Part shown: piece after piece, positions 8,891-18,041 of the stretch | Layout: every line of letters starts with the position of its first letter | Numbering within the stretch: the stretch's first letter is position 1 | The notes under the pieces: model-generated | Database searches by the model: none | The model's input: only the letters and a program-made list of their open reading frames with translations | What the model was told of the DNA's origin: nothing | Origin: Cymbomonas tetramitiformis | Taxonomy: Eukaryota; Chlorophyta; Pyramimonadophyceae; Pyramimonadales; Pyramimonadaceae | DNA: 64,000 nucleotides | Direction of reading: 5' to 3' | Assembly: GCA_001247695.2 (NCBI GenBank) | Contig: LGRX02026996.1 | Coordinates: forward strand, 1 to 64,000 | Made by a program: the position numbers and the translations under genes

Positions 8891-10027
8891 TTAGTTTCTG
8901 TGCATATTCTGCGTGCGCCGCATGCCCCTGCGCATGTTGCATGACGTACATACTACAATACGCACTACATGATGTATCAGAAAGACGCACAGGCGTTTCC
9001 ACGTCCTGTCCGAGCAGGGCAGCGAGTGTTCCGCCAGTGTGCAAGGTGCGGCAGGGCGTACATCGTAAAGAAAGTCCGGGATGGAGAGGAGGTCCGCCTC
9101 CGCATCACCACCTTCGTCCGTCTCCTCCACGATGTCTTCTTCCGGGATGTCCGGCAAATCCAACACCTCCTCCCAGTATGCATTTTCGGCTGGGGTGGGG
9201 GCATCTGACGACCCCCCTTCCTCGCAATGGCACATTCCCATATATCCCACGGCCCGTGCGTCCGCCAGGTCGTGGTTCGTATCATTCCCATCTGCGCCGG
9301 CTCCTCCCACCAGGGTATACCGCATTCTCTTGTTGGGTATCCTCGCCTGCTGAGAATCATCATCCGCTGTTTCCGCAAACACTGGGGCCGCCTCCATCTG
9401 GTGGCCAGCGGAGATGGCAATGACCCGGTGCCTTTGATCAAACTGAACTCCCAGAGATTGCATGCGGCCTATGAGCACGTCAATCCTTCCCTTGTGCTCC
9501 TTTCCGGCGCGCCCTACCTGATCAGGTATGCCCAGCGTGCACAAGTCGTCGGGGGTGAAGAGGGAGCGAATGCTTGGGCGCTTCATGTCACGGTAAGCGC
9601 GTTGCGCCAACTCCAGTAGGCGGGCGTCGGTCACGTGCCGGTTATCCCACGCGGTTGGGAGCTGCGTTGTTTGGCACGTGACGGCTTCCCCCCCGGCTCG
9701 CTGTTTCCCTCGCGCGCCGTCCACCGGGCTCGCCCCCCCACCTGCTAGCTCTCTGGGGCCCACAGGCGGTCCCCGGAAGCTTGTTATCCGCATCCTCTTA
9801 TCGATCATGCACCCGAGAGTTGTCAATCTGTCAGCAAGCTGACCAAGCTGACGGAGCTTTGCGTCCTTTTGCGTCTTCGTGAGGCGGCCGCCGGCCTTCC
9901 TTGGGATCCATCCGATGTCCACACCAAACCGTGACACTTTGACCCTTTGCCCAATATCCAGGCTTTGCAGTTTGCGCAGGATGACGGCGTCATCCAGTTC
10001 ACCCATCACCGCGCATACCTGCCGCAA
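8891..10027 (-). CDS. Hypothetical protein exon with two similar domains
   Basis: 378 open codons. Two regions resemble each other: residues about 10-95 (LQSLDIGQRVKVSRFGVDIGW, then QLADRLTTLGCMIDKRMRITSF) and about 135-215 (FTPDDLCTLGIPDQ, then IDVLIGRMQSLGVQFDQRHRVIAIS). This points to an internally duplicated helical module. An acidic Glu/Asp stretch follows (about residues 280-325). A splice acceptor just inside the 5' end (GGCAG) suggests an upstream exon, and the C-terminal 50 codons look like read-through past a donor (GTACGCC). No known family is assigned. Confidence 0.4.
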   Translation of the reverse strand: MRQVCAVMGELDDAVILRKLQSLDIGQRVKVSRFGVDIGWIPRKAGGRLTKTQKDAKLRQLGQLADRLTTLGCMIDKRMRITSFRGPPVGPRELAGGGASPVDGARGKQRAGGEAVTCQTTQLPTAWDNRHVTDARLLELAQRAYRDMKRPSIRSLFTPDDLCTLGIPDQVGRAGKEHKGRIDVLIGRMQSLGVQFDQRHRVIAISAGHQMEAAPVFAETADDDSQQARIPNKRMRYTLVGGAGADGNDTNHDLADARAVGYMGMCHCEEGGSSDAPTPAENAYWEEVLDLPDIPEEDIVEETDEGGDAEADLLSIPDFLYDVRPAAPCTLAEHSLPCSDRTWKRLCVFLIHHVVRIVVCTSCNMRRGMRRTQNMHRN

Positions 10028-10563
10028 ATCACCCCTTCCGTGTCACCGACCTGCACGCAGCACATCCGTTGAGGGGGAGGGGGGGGGCACCGACAGCACC
10101 TGCATCATGAAGGCAGACACCTCGTTAGATGCATCGTTGCTCCTCGCGTGAGCGCCCGATCGATACGCGGCGGTCGCTCGATGCATGGCGTGTGCAGCGT
10201 GACGCGTGCTTAGTGACCGCGTGTTTCCGTCGGAGAACACAAACTGATTTATTCCAAAGATACAATACAGTTCAAAATTGTCTGTTCTAGCTACATACGC
10301 TCTTTCACATCGCATAGCCTACAATCTGCATTACTCGGAAGCTGGTGTTCGTGGTTGACATCCTAAGCTTTCATGCCAGAGGCTTGCACGCTTGCGCGTT
10401 TCCCCTGCGGTACAAGTCGTATGCGCCTGCTTTCAAGCTTCTGGTTCAGGAACACTGGTCAGCCAGCAGCTTGGGGTATCGCCAGCGTTGCAATCCAAGC
10501 TACGCGTCACCAGATACACCTGCGTGCACACGGCGCAAGATTCGACATTCATCCTCATGTTGC

Positions 10564-10958
10564 TCATTGCAGGCATCGGCATGTCACAACCCATGCATGC
10601 GAGCTGCCTGCGGGAGGCGTGCCCCACTCACCGGCTGGTCGTGGCTCCGCATTTCCGTCCACTTGTAAACCCGGCGGGACCGTGTCGCGCATGCTGAGCA
10701 ACTTCGGCAGGTTGGACATGCACATTTCTTCCCGGTCGATGTCCTCCAAAGCAGTCCCTTCTCGCAGATGTGCACATCCGGGACCCGGCACTCGCCGAAT
10801 TTCGGGATGATCGCCGAGTTGAATGCGTGCGCGTCGAACTCCGCATGAGAAATGGCGAAGTCGAGGAGCACCGCGGGCAACTTGACTTGCAGGTTGGCGC
10901 CATTGTCACTGGCCACCGCCGTGCAGTAGTAATCGTGCACCTCAGACCACTCCTCCAC
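10564..10958 (-). CDS. Hypothetical exon with frame change
   Basis: From ATG 10958 the minus strand encodes helical sequence (AVLLDFAISHAEFDAHAFNS). At about 10755 coding character shifts to another frame containing ALEDIDREEMCMSNLPKLLSMR, which ends at a good splice donor (GTGAGT, near 10640). A single-base indel at the AGAAGGG tract would unify the frames. It may be a 5' exon of the minus-strand gene at 7963-10027. The function is unknown. Confidence 0.35.
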
Positions 10959-10980
10959 CGTTATGCGATGGACAGTCTTA

Positions 10981-11305
10981 CACTATGCACCTATCTACCG
11001 TACGCGCACCCTCGCGCATCCCTCCCCACCCACGACCTGCAGCGCCGCTGCTCACCCTTTGGCCGCTGATTCGCAACCGCAGATGAAGCAGCATAAGGCA
11101 CAGCGCCGGGGAGAGCGCCGCACGCGCCACGCGCCTGATTCGGCGCGGAGCGGAGCAGCCTCCCCGCACCCTTGGTCCCTGGGTCCTATGGTCCTTGCGT
11201 GCACACTATGCACCTATCTACGGTACGCGCACCCTCGCGCATCCCTCCCCACCCACGACCTGCAGCGCCGCTGCTCACCCTTTGGCCGCTGATTCGCAAC
11301 CGCAG
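10981..11305. repeat. Direct repeat pair, 102 bp
   Basis: 10981-11082 and 11204-11305 are nearly identical and 223 bp apart (CACTATGCACCTATCTAC through CGCAACCGCAG). They interleave with the repeat pair 11083-11220 / 11485-11622. Confidence 0.7.
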
Positions 11306-11622
11306 GAAGCATGATATGAAACTTACGACAGACGGACTGGTTTGAGCAGAGGCCACAGGCCCACATGCAACGAGGGAGGAAAGAGAAACACAGGAAACAT
11401 GATTCTATGAAACTTAGGACGGACGGACTGGTTTGAGCAGAGGCCACAGGCCCACATGCATCAAGTCGAGCAGAGGCCGCATACATGAAGCAGGATAAGG
11501 CACAGCGCCGGGGAGAGCGCCGCACGCGCCACGCGCCTGATTCGGCGCGGAGCGGAGCAGCCTCCCCGCACCCTTTGTCCCTGGGTCCTATGTTCCTTGC
11601 GTGCACCCTATGCACCTTTCTA
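11083..11622. repeat. Direct repeat pair, 138 bp, plus a third repeated block
   Basis: 11083-11220 recurs at 11485-11622. Between them, about 60 bp (11311-11370) recurs at 11402-11461 (core GACGGACTGGTTTGAGC). The mosaic suggests successive tandem duplication. Open frames here are low in complexity and repeat-derived, and I do not call them genes. Confidence 0.65.
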
Positions 11623-12017
11623 CAAAGAAATAAACAAAGATATATGCCGGGGAAAAAAAACAATCCCACCCATGACTCGCTGTTCACCCCTTGGCCGCTG
11701 ATTCGCAACCGCAGATGAACAGTCGCCCGACAGGCTGCTGACCAGGCACCCGCGGAGTGGCGGCTGCGTTCACTAGATGAAGGGCGGGCGGGCGGGATCC
11801 CGTACGGGAAGGGAGGGGAAGGAAAAGTTCACGGTCTTACCGGGTTTTCCTCGACCACTCCTCCAGCGACCGGGGGAGGCCGCCTCCCTGCACGGTTGCA
11901 GCTTCGGAGGCCTGCGCACCAGTTCACGAAAGCATGTTTGAATCCACTGCGGAAACCATGGGATATTCCCACAGCAGTGGCATCCCACAGCGTGCATGCC
12001 GGAAAACAGGGGAGTCC

Positions 12018-12758
12018 GCATACCTGAATGAATACGCACAGCCGGTGACTTTTCCTAAGCACGTGATTCCGCACCAGGGCGCAGTCACCGGCTGTGTGTA
12101 TCCACATATTCGCTGACCACCTATTTACGCAGAAACTTTCAGGAGCCGTCCGCTCTTTCAGTCAAACAGCGGTTAACTAATTAAGCCACGAATCTATCCA
12201 ACATGCACATCCACAAGAGACAAGCATGGGGCACGTAACCTTTGGAGCGAGTGCGGCCTGGCCTGCATACCTGAATGAATACGCACAGCCGGTGACTTTT
12301 CCTAAGCACGTGATTCCGCACCAGGGCGCAGTCACCGGCTGTGTGTATCCACATATTCGCTGACCACCTATTTACGCAGAAACTTTCAGGAGCCGTCCGC
12401 TCTTTCAGTCGAACAGCGGTTAACTAATTAAGCCACGAACCTATCCAACATGCACATCCACAAGAGACAAGCATGGGGCACGTAACCTTTGGAGCGAGTG
12501 CGGCCTGGCCTGCATACCTGAATGAATACGCACAGCCGGTGACTTTTCCTAAGCACGTGATTCCGCACCAGGGCGCAGTCACCGGCTGTGTGTATCCACA
12601 TATTCGCTGACCACCTATTTACGCAGAAACTTTCAGGAGCCGTCCGCTCTTTCAGTCGAACAGCGGTTAACTAATTAAGCCACGAACCTATCCAACATGC
12701 ACATCCACAAGAGACAAGCATGGGGCACGTAACCTTTGGAGCGAGTGCGGCCTGGCCT
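12018..12758. repeat. Three tandem 247-bp units
   Basis: Units start at 12018, 12265 and 12512 (GCATACCTGAATGAATACGC). They are near-identical, which implies recent amplification. Each contains inverted GTCACCGGCTGTG / CACAGCCGGTGAC arms about 55 bp apart, so every unit can form a hairpin. No protein is encoded. Satellite or replication/recombination-prone sequence is likely. Confidence 0.85.
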
Positions 12759-13635
12759 GCCTCGCTGCCAACCGTGGCCGTCCTTGCCCGTTTAGGTGCA
12801 CCTTGTTCAGCAGCGCTCGTTGCTCCTGTCCGGGTACTCTCCATTCTTAAGTAACAGTACTCGCTTTTAAAAGTAAACTACCTGTTCTGCATACATTGCA
12901 ACAGAACTGCTTTCTGTCACCCACGTGATTCAAGAAAAAAGTAAAACTACTTACCAGCCATTTTCTTTCTCGACCTTCTGCTACTAAAATTAAATAAACA
13001 AAAAAATAAACTGTTACAGTTTAACTGTTTTTTGAAAACTTCAACTTCAAGAACCTAACTTGGTTTCTTGGCTACGTTACCTCTATCTCTTACCAGCTAT
13101 GGTGCGCGTGGCCACTAAAATCGGCTACCTTTCGGCTCCCTACTGGTTTAGCCGAGACAGGTATGATACGATATGTATGTGACGCATCCCACCTATCTAC
13201 TGAACGATGATGTATACCCCTGCCTGCGTTCATACCTGGCCGCCATTCGCCAGTCGCTCCACTCCTGTCAATTCTACCTTGGCCACAGACCAGAGAATTG
13301 CACATCTACCATTCAGGATCCTCGTTTACCACGGTTTACCAGCCCGTCTCTATATTTATACTACATTGCGAAGTTTTATATCCATTTACCATTAGGCCAC
13401 GACCATTTACCATTCCAGATCCTCGTTTACCACGCTCCGTTCTGAAATTACCAGGCTTTTACCATGCTTCAACCTATGTTACCGCAAATTACCAATGATT
13501 TACCGTCAGTTATTTTTTTATTAAATATTTTAACGTTTACCACCTGATTACCACCCCACATAGGGGCTTACCGCCGTTTACCACCAGTTTACCACATTTT
13601 AACACCAGGTTACCACATTCTACCACGATTCCTTC
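12759..13635. other. Non-coding stretch with repeated TTACCA words
   Basis: No gene seen. From about 13310 to 13635 the word TTACCA or TTTACCA(C) recurs at irregular spacing, more than fifteen times, including CGTTTACCACG, CATTTACCATT and GTTTACCACCTG. It looks like an old short-period satellite. Confidence 0.55.
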
Positions 13636-14190
13636 TCAGTGTGAAAGGCCTCCACATGGCTCATAACACACCACGCCTTCCTCTCGAGCTTGCGAGAAGA
13701 ACCGCTTGGTCAACACCCTGGTGTCGACCTTCTCAGGCTTCAAGATGCGTTCGCCTTCGAAGTACTCATTGCTGTATACAGCGGGGCTTCCTTCGCCATG
13801 CGTGCCTCGTGTAGGTCGCACCAGGTTCAGCGCTTTCCAAGCTGCCCTTGCTAGCCTTCCAGAGTCGGTCACCAATTCGGGTAGGTCAGTGTCGAACATG
13901 TCCCCATGATTGCACTCCAATTCCTCCTGGTGATGCAAATCGAATAAACGATGCACTGGTCCCGTGCCCAGCTGCTCCACGGCAGCCCTCTTGCAGTAGT
14001 TGGCAACCTGCACCTCTGGCGTGGCCTCTTCCCCTGGGGAAACATCCCCAGCCAGCATGAAGCACAGGTGGTCGCAGAAATTCTTCGTGCGAACTTCCCC
14101 CACGCCTGCGTGAAGCGCAGTCACCTTTTCTCTCTCATGCCTTGCCCCAGTCTCGTCCGTCGTGGACGGTAACGGGTATCGAGACGGCAC
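13636..14190 (-). pseudogene. Gypsy pol C-terminal part, ending in a methyltransferase-like motif start
   Basis: This frame continues the polyprotein after a shift near 14200. RNase H ends in YRPGA in the upstream frame, and the typical continuation KNSNADVPSRYP is found in this one. About 150 unassigned residues follow, and the frame ends with VVCYEPCGGL, a Phe/Tyr-x-x-x-Gly-Gly type loop. Similar loops open the SAM-binding site of cytosine methyltransferase-like domains reported in some plant and algal retroelements. The sequence ends about five residues later, so the domain is cut off. The assignment of that motif is inference. Confidence 0.5.
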
Positions 14191-14206
14191 GTCAGCGTTG
14201 CTGTTC

Positions 14207-16180
14207 TTAGCTCGCTCCTGGGCGATACTGCACCGTGAAGTCGAACTCCTGCAAGCTGATTGCCCAGCGCAGGTGCTGACCCTGAAGATCAGCCTTCTCC
14301 ATCAAGGTGGTGAGCGGTGAGTGGTCAGTTACCAGCGTGAAGTGCACGCCATGCAGGTACTGTCTCAACGTGCGCACTGCCCACACCACTGCAAGTATCT
14401 CGCCCTTGAAGCTGGCGTACTGCCTCTCTGTCTTGCTCAGCAGGGATCGACTGATTGCCATGCAAATGTACTCCTTCCCATCGTCATCCTTCTGGCCCAG
14501 CACTGCGCCAATGTCATAGGTGCTCCAATCGGTGTACAATATGAGGGGTCTGTCGTAATCGATAGGCCTCAGACATCTCCCAGAGCAGAGCGCGTCCTTC
14601 AGCTCCTGGAGCGCTTGGTCTTGATCCTTCCCCCAAGCTCCCTTGATATCGGTAATCTCTTTCTTGAGCAGGTCGTTGAGAGGGCGAGCCATCTCAGAGT
14701 AGTTCGGTCCTCCTGGCTCACCCACTAAGCCCTTATAGTAATTCATCATGCCCAAGATGGAACGAAGCCCCGTCTTGTCCTGCGGCCTCGGAAGCTCCTG
14801 GATGGCCTTGCACTTCGCTTCCTGCGCGCCAATGGAGTTATGCCCAATGCGGTAACCCAGAAAGTCCACCGTGGCTGCACCAAAGGTGCTCTTGCCTGCG
14901 TGCAATCTTATGCCAGCGTCCCCCAATGTGCGCAACACGTCCTCGACGTCCTTCAGATGTTGCTCAGGCGTGGAGTCAGTGTAGACCACTACGTCATCAA
15001 CGTACGCCACGGTGCAGTGCTGCAGGTGACGTAACTCGTAGTCCATGATTCTCACAAACGCAGATGTTGCTCCAGCAGCCCCAAAGGGCATCGAAGTGTA
15101 CTGGTACAACTGGTTCTTCCACCAGAATGCCGTTTTGCTCCTGTCCTCTTCCGTAGCCATGGGAATCTGATGGAAGGCTTTGGTGGCATCCAGCGTGGTC
15201 TTGAACTTGGCATTCGCCACCTTCTGGTAGAGCTCCTCTGGTCGATGTGGCAGAGTGTTATCCTTGAGGGAGTGTCGATTGACGCCCCTAAGGTCCACGC
15301 AGAAGCGCGTCTGGGTCCACAGGCCAGTCTCATGATCCTTCTTACCAGCCACGACGACGTTGCTCGCATGTCTGCAATGCTTGGCTGCAGGCTCAATGAA
15401 GCCATACTCCAGCAATTCCTTGCAGTGGATGTCAATGATCTCTTGTTCGCCCGGGCTGTACTTCCTAGGTCTCTGGTAAGCAGCCTTGGACTCGTCCACA
15501 AAAGGGATGGAGAACGTGTTGTGCTCTGCCTTGCCCTTGTAGCCTGTCAGGTCGTGAGGGCTGTTGGCGAAAGTGCCCTTGCATCTGCGAAGGACAGCTC
15601 GCATTTCTTCCCAGTGCTCCTCCTTGAAGTCAGGATGCCCTCCAAACGTGGCATTGAGCTCAGTGTCGAGCCACGCTGCCTCGTCCTTGGTCACAGTCGT
15701 GTCACCCAGAGGTTGAAGCTCGTCCAGCACGGTATACGGCAAGACCTCATCCTGCTCCGCGACATTGGCCTGCCAACCCGGCTCCCATTGCCTCGACGAT
15801 TGCTGAGCCTCCCAAGAAGTGCAGGGTGACGCACTCCAGGCACTCCGCGTGGGTGACGTGACGCCATGCGCAGGCATGTTCTCCGTCAATGCGCCAGCAA
15901 CCCACAGGATTCCGCACAAAAGCAGAAAAAATCGCAAAATTCTGTTGAACCGCACTGCGGCTGCCGGCGAGTTCGAGGCGAAGAAGCACGCCACTAATCT
16001 CCACCCCCCGAGCGCCAAGCGAGAACTCCCACCAGCAGCAGTGGAGATCACCAGCGCAAGGACAACCACGAGGTAAGCGATCTGTGCGAAACGACGAAGT
16101 TGAAGATTACGCCGAAGCTGTGCCCAACGCGACGCAAAGCGAGGCTTGTCCAACCTGGCCGGCAAAGCGGGCAGGCGCAC
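14207..16180 (-). CDS. Gypsy reverse transcriptase and RNase H
   Basis: 657 codons. Reverse transcriptase motifs occur in order: a fingers region with KYSPGEQEIIDIHCKELLEYGFIEP, then RFCVDLRGVN, TTLDATKAFHQIP, MPFGAAGA and the catalytic YVDDVVVYT. The connection domain (FLGYRIG, LGMMNYYKGL) leads into RNase H with YTDWSTYDIGAVLGQ, KGEILAVVWAVR and VTDHSPLTTL. These enzymes copy element RNA into DNA in cytoplasmic particles. The first 100 residues include a hydrophobic run (YLVVVLALVIST) that overlaps the Gag frame, and they may not be translated. The frame ends at 14207 through a one-base shift relative to its continuation. Confidence 0.8.
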   Translation of the reverse strand: MRLPALPARLDKPRFASRWAQLRRNLQLRRFAQIAYLVVVLALVISTAAGGSSRLALGGWRLVACFFASNSPAAAVRFNRILRFFLLLCGILWVAGALTENMPAHGVTSPTRSAWSASPCTSWEAQQSSRQWEPGWQANVAEQDEVLPYTVLDELQPLGDTTVTKDEAAWLDTELNATFGGHPDFKEEHWEEMRAVLRRCKGTFANSPHDLTGYKGKAEHNTFSIPFVDESKAAYQRPRKYSPGEQEIIDIHCKELLEYGFIEPAAKHCRHASNVVVAGKKDHETGLWTQTRFCVDLRGVNRHSLKDNTLPHRPEELYQKVANAKFKTTLDATKAFHQIPMATEEDRSKTAFWWKNQLYQYTSMPFGAAGATSAFVRIMDYELRHLQHCTVAYVDDVVVYTDSTPEQHLKDVEDVLRTLGDAGIRLHAGKSTFGAATVDFLGYRIGHNSIGAQEAKCKAIQELPRPQDKTGLRSILGMMNYYKGLVGEPGGPNYSEMARPLNDLLKKEITDIKGAWGKDQDQALQELKDALCSGRCLRPIDYDRPLILYTDWSTYDIGAVLGQKDDDGKEYICMAISRSLLSKTERQYASFKGEILAVVWAVRTLRQYLHGVHFTLVTDHSPLTTLMEKADLQGQHLRWAISLQEFDFTVQYRPGAS

Positions 16181-17259
16181 GCGGCCCAGTTAGAAGACTT
16201 GGGACCATTGTAAGGACGGAACAGTCCACCCCCGGCCACCTCGAACGTCATGCGCGTCCAGAGGGATGCCCACGACACGAGAAGTCTGGCGCGCTCTGTC
16301 GTCAGCATAAACATCACGTAGGCGAGGCCATCTTGCTCGGTGGTCTGCGACTTGGCGACCAACAGGTCCTCCTTCTCCTTGGTGCCCTTCATCAGGAACT
16401 TGGCCTCGAGCTCTGCAATGAACGCCCTCAAGGCCCAAAAATAGTGAGAGTCCTCCGTGCCATCCGGCCCTATGAGACCCTTGGTGGAAGTTGCTTCCAC
16501 CTCCCACTCGTCAGACAGCTCACCCTCAGCATCACCATCCTCGAACTTCTTGCAGACTGCCCATGTTGCCCCTGGCGCCAGCTCGTGGAAAGGAGGTTGT
16601 GCGCAGCGCACTGAGCCCTGGTAAGAGTCCCTCGTAGTGAGGTCCTTCAAGACATGACACGCATGAGAGGCCATAAGGCCATTCTTCATGTATGAAGCGC
16701 ACCACCAGTCATAGGCGACTGAGGTGGCATAATCATCTCCTGCTAGGAGTGAAGGCAAGAGGTCCCACAGCGATCTGTAGTCTGGTTTGGACTCAATGAA
16801 GGCCTTCTTTGCCAGTGTGTTGAGCGAGTGAAAAGCCGCTGACCTCGTCGTATGCCTGCGTATCTTAGCCTCGTGAGCCCGCTGTACCTTTGCCACCATT
16901 TCAACGAAGCGCCTGATGAAAAGCGCCCTGTCCTCACTCTTGCCACCAGTGTAACTAAGCTTGTCATCAACCTTGTCAAGTGTGTGACTGTCCCTGTCAT
17001 GATAATCCATCTCGTCTACGTCGTCAAACGCAAAGAGGAACTGATTGGCTGCTGCTGCTGCTGCTCTTGCTGCTGCTACTGCCCTTGCTGCTGCTACTGA
17101 TGTTGGTGTAGAGGGGCTGGATTCTGGACCCGACCCTTCTGTGCTCATATAGCCAATGTCAAGCTGCTGACCGCTTCTCTCCCGTGCCAGTCGCCGTGCC
17201 TCACGCTGTCTGGACTGGACAGTGGCAGCGCTCAGCTCCGCCTCGCTCTCCGTGATCAA
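16048..17259 (-). CDS. Gag-like protein of the gypsy element
   Basis: 403 codons upstream of, and overlapping, the reverse transcriptase frame by 133 bp in another frame, as expected for Gag-Pol frameshifting or for a broken fusion. The N-terminus has an Ala/Arg repeat from a GCTGCT tract (17045-17100). The centre is helical with FIRRFVEMVAKVQRAHEAKIRR and resembles retroelement capsid sequence. A Cys cluster (CACPLC) near residue 365 may be the remains of a zinc knuckle. The last 35 codons probably belong to the overlap, not to the product. Confidence 0.5.
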   Translation of the reverse strand: MITESEAELSAATVQSRQREARRLARERSGQQLDIGYMSTEGSGPESSPSTPTSVAAARAVAAARAAAAAANQFLFAFDDVDEMDYHDRDSHTLDKVDDKLSYTGGKSEDRALFIRRFVEMVAKVQRAHEAKIRRHTTRSAAFHSLNTLAKKAFIESKPDYRSLWDLLPSLLAGDDYATSVAYDWWCASYMKNGLMASHACHVLKDLTTRDSYQGSVRCAQPPFHELAPGATWAVCKKFEDGDAEGELSDEWEVEATSTKGLIGPDGTEDSHYFWALRAFIAELEAKFLMKGTKEKEDLLVAKSQTTEQDGLAYVMFMLTTERARLLVSWASLWTRMTFEVAGGGLFRPYNGPKSSNWAACACPLCRPGWTSLALRRVGHSFGVIFNFVVSHRSLTSWLSLRW

Positions 17260-18041
17260 GTGCTACGTCAATGCTCAGCAAGTGGGGCTAAGGAAGCGTG
17301 TCCTTCTTTGGCGCAGAGCTTATTTACCAACAGGATGCAGGCTTAATTCAGACTGGTTTAGGCCAGTGCACTGAGTGCCCCTGGATTGTACGACGAGCGG
17401 TAAATGGATGAGTCATGCGGATGACAGCATACATATACGTATCAAATTAATTCCGAAGGCCGATGCGATTTGGGATTGGCCGAAATTCATTTGTCGTCGT
17501 CCACTATTCGACAAATGACGAAAGTCGCATCGGGCAGCATCTTGGCTCGAAGAATCAGAGCGTCGTCCCGTGACGGGAGTGATCGAAATGCTGCCGATCG
17601 TGCGCAATGCGCCCTTCATGTAGAAAACATTCGCTCAGTGACACTGACATGGAGTGAAGAAAAACATGCAGCATCGCGGGTCTGTTCGTTGTCGGTGAAT
17701 TTGAATGCAGAATAATATAAATATAGAATTCTATGCAGAGTTTAATTTCAAAAATTGTTGGGCGTAAGGCGAGCGAAAAACGGTCAAAGGTGCTGCAGCA
17801 GGGAATAGTTTTACTGCCTTCTTGTCGCACGCAGCTTACACTTGCGGGAATATCCCAAGCGAATGAAACAAGGGCACGAGGTAAGATTTTGTTCGCCGCT
17901 TCGAGGCCCTCCATAGTAGGACCGGAATTTCAACTTGATTGAAACCGAGCGAATGATATTTTATCCCTTGAGCAACGTGTTTAAGAACATTATTTTCAAG
18001 GTCGTAGGCGCAGCGGTGTCGGAACTCAAGAATCCTCCTGA
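17260..18041. other. Non-coding interval with a hairpin
   Basis: No convincing gene. It contains a nested inverted repeat: CCGATGCGA at 17460-17468 pairs with TCGCATCGG at 17525-17533, and inside it CATTTGTCG (17488-17496) pairs with CGACAAATG (17509-17517). It precedes the truncated MULE-type transposase and may mark one end of that element. Confidence 0.5.

Larger units (their letters stand above)
13636..17259 (-). mobile_element. Ty3/gypsy-like retroelement, truncated and frame-broken
   Basis: Reads right to left: a Gag-like frame (17259-16048), a frame with reverse transcriptase and RNase H (16180-14207), then a spacer frame that stops just after a methyltransferase-like motif (14190-13636). 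Integrase is absent, and the repeat-rich sequence at 13635 cuts the element off. Long terminal repeats were not found. Two frame changes separate the three ORFs. Confidence 0.75.

Noticed and set aside
11773..12107. Small minus-strand ORFs near the 247-bp array
   Set aside because: They depend on the repeated sequence and have no conserved features.
15170..15829. 219-codon plus-strand ORF
   Set aside because: Lies wholly antisense to clear reverse transcriptase motifs.
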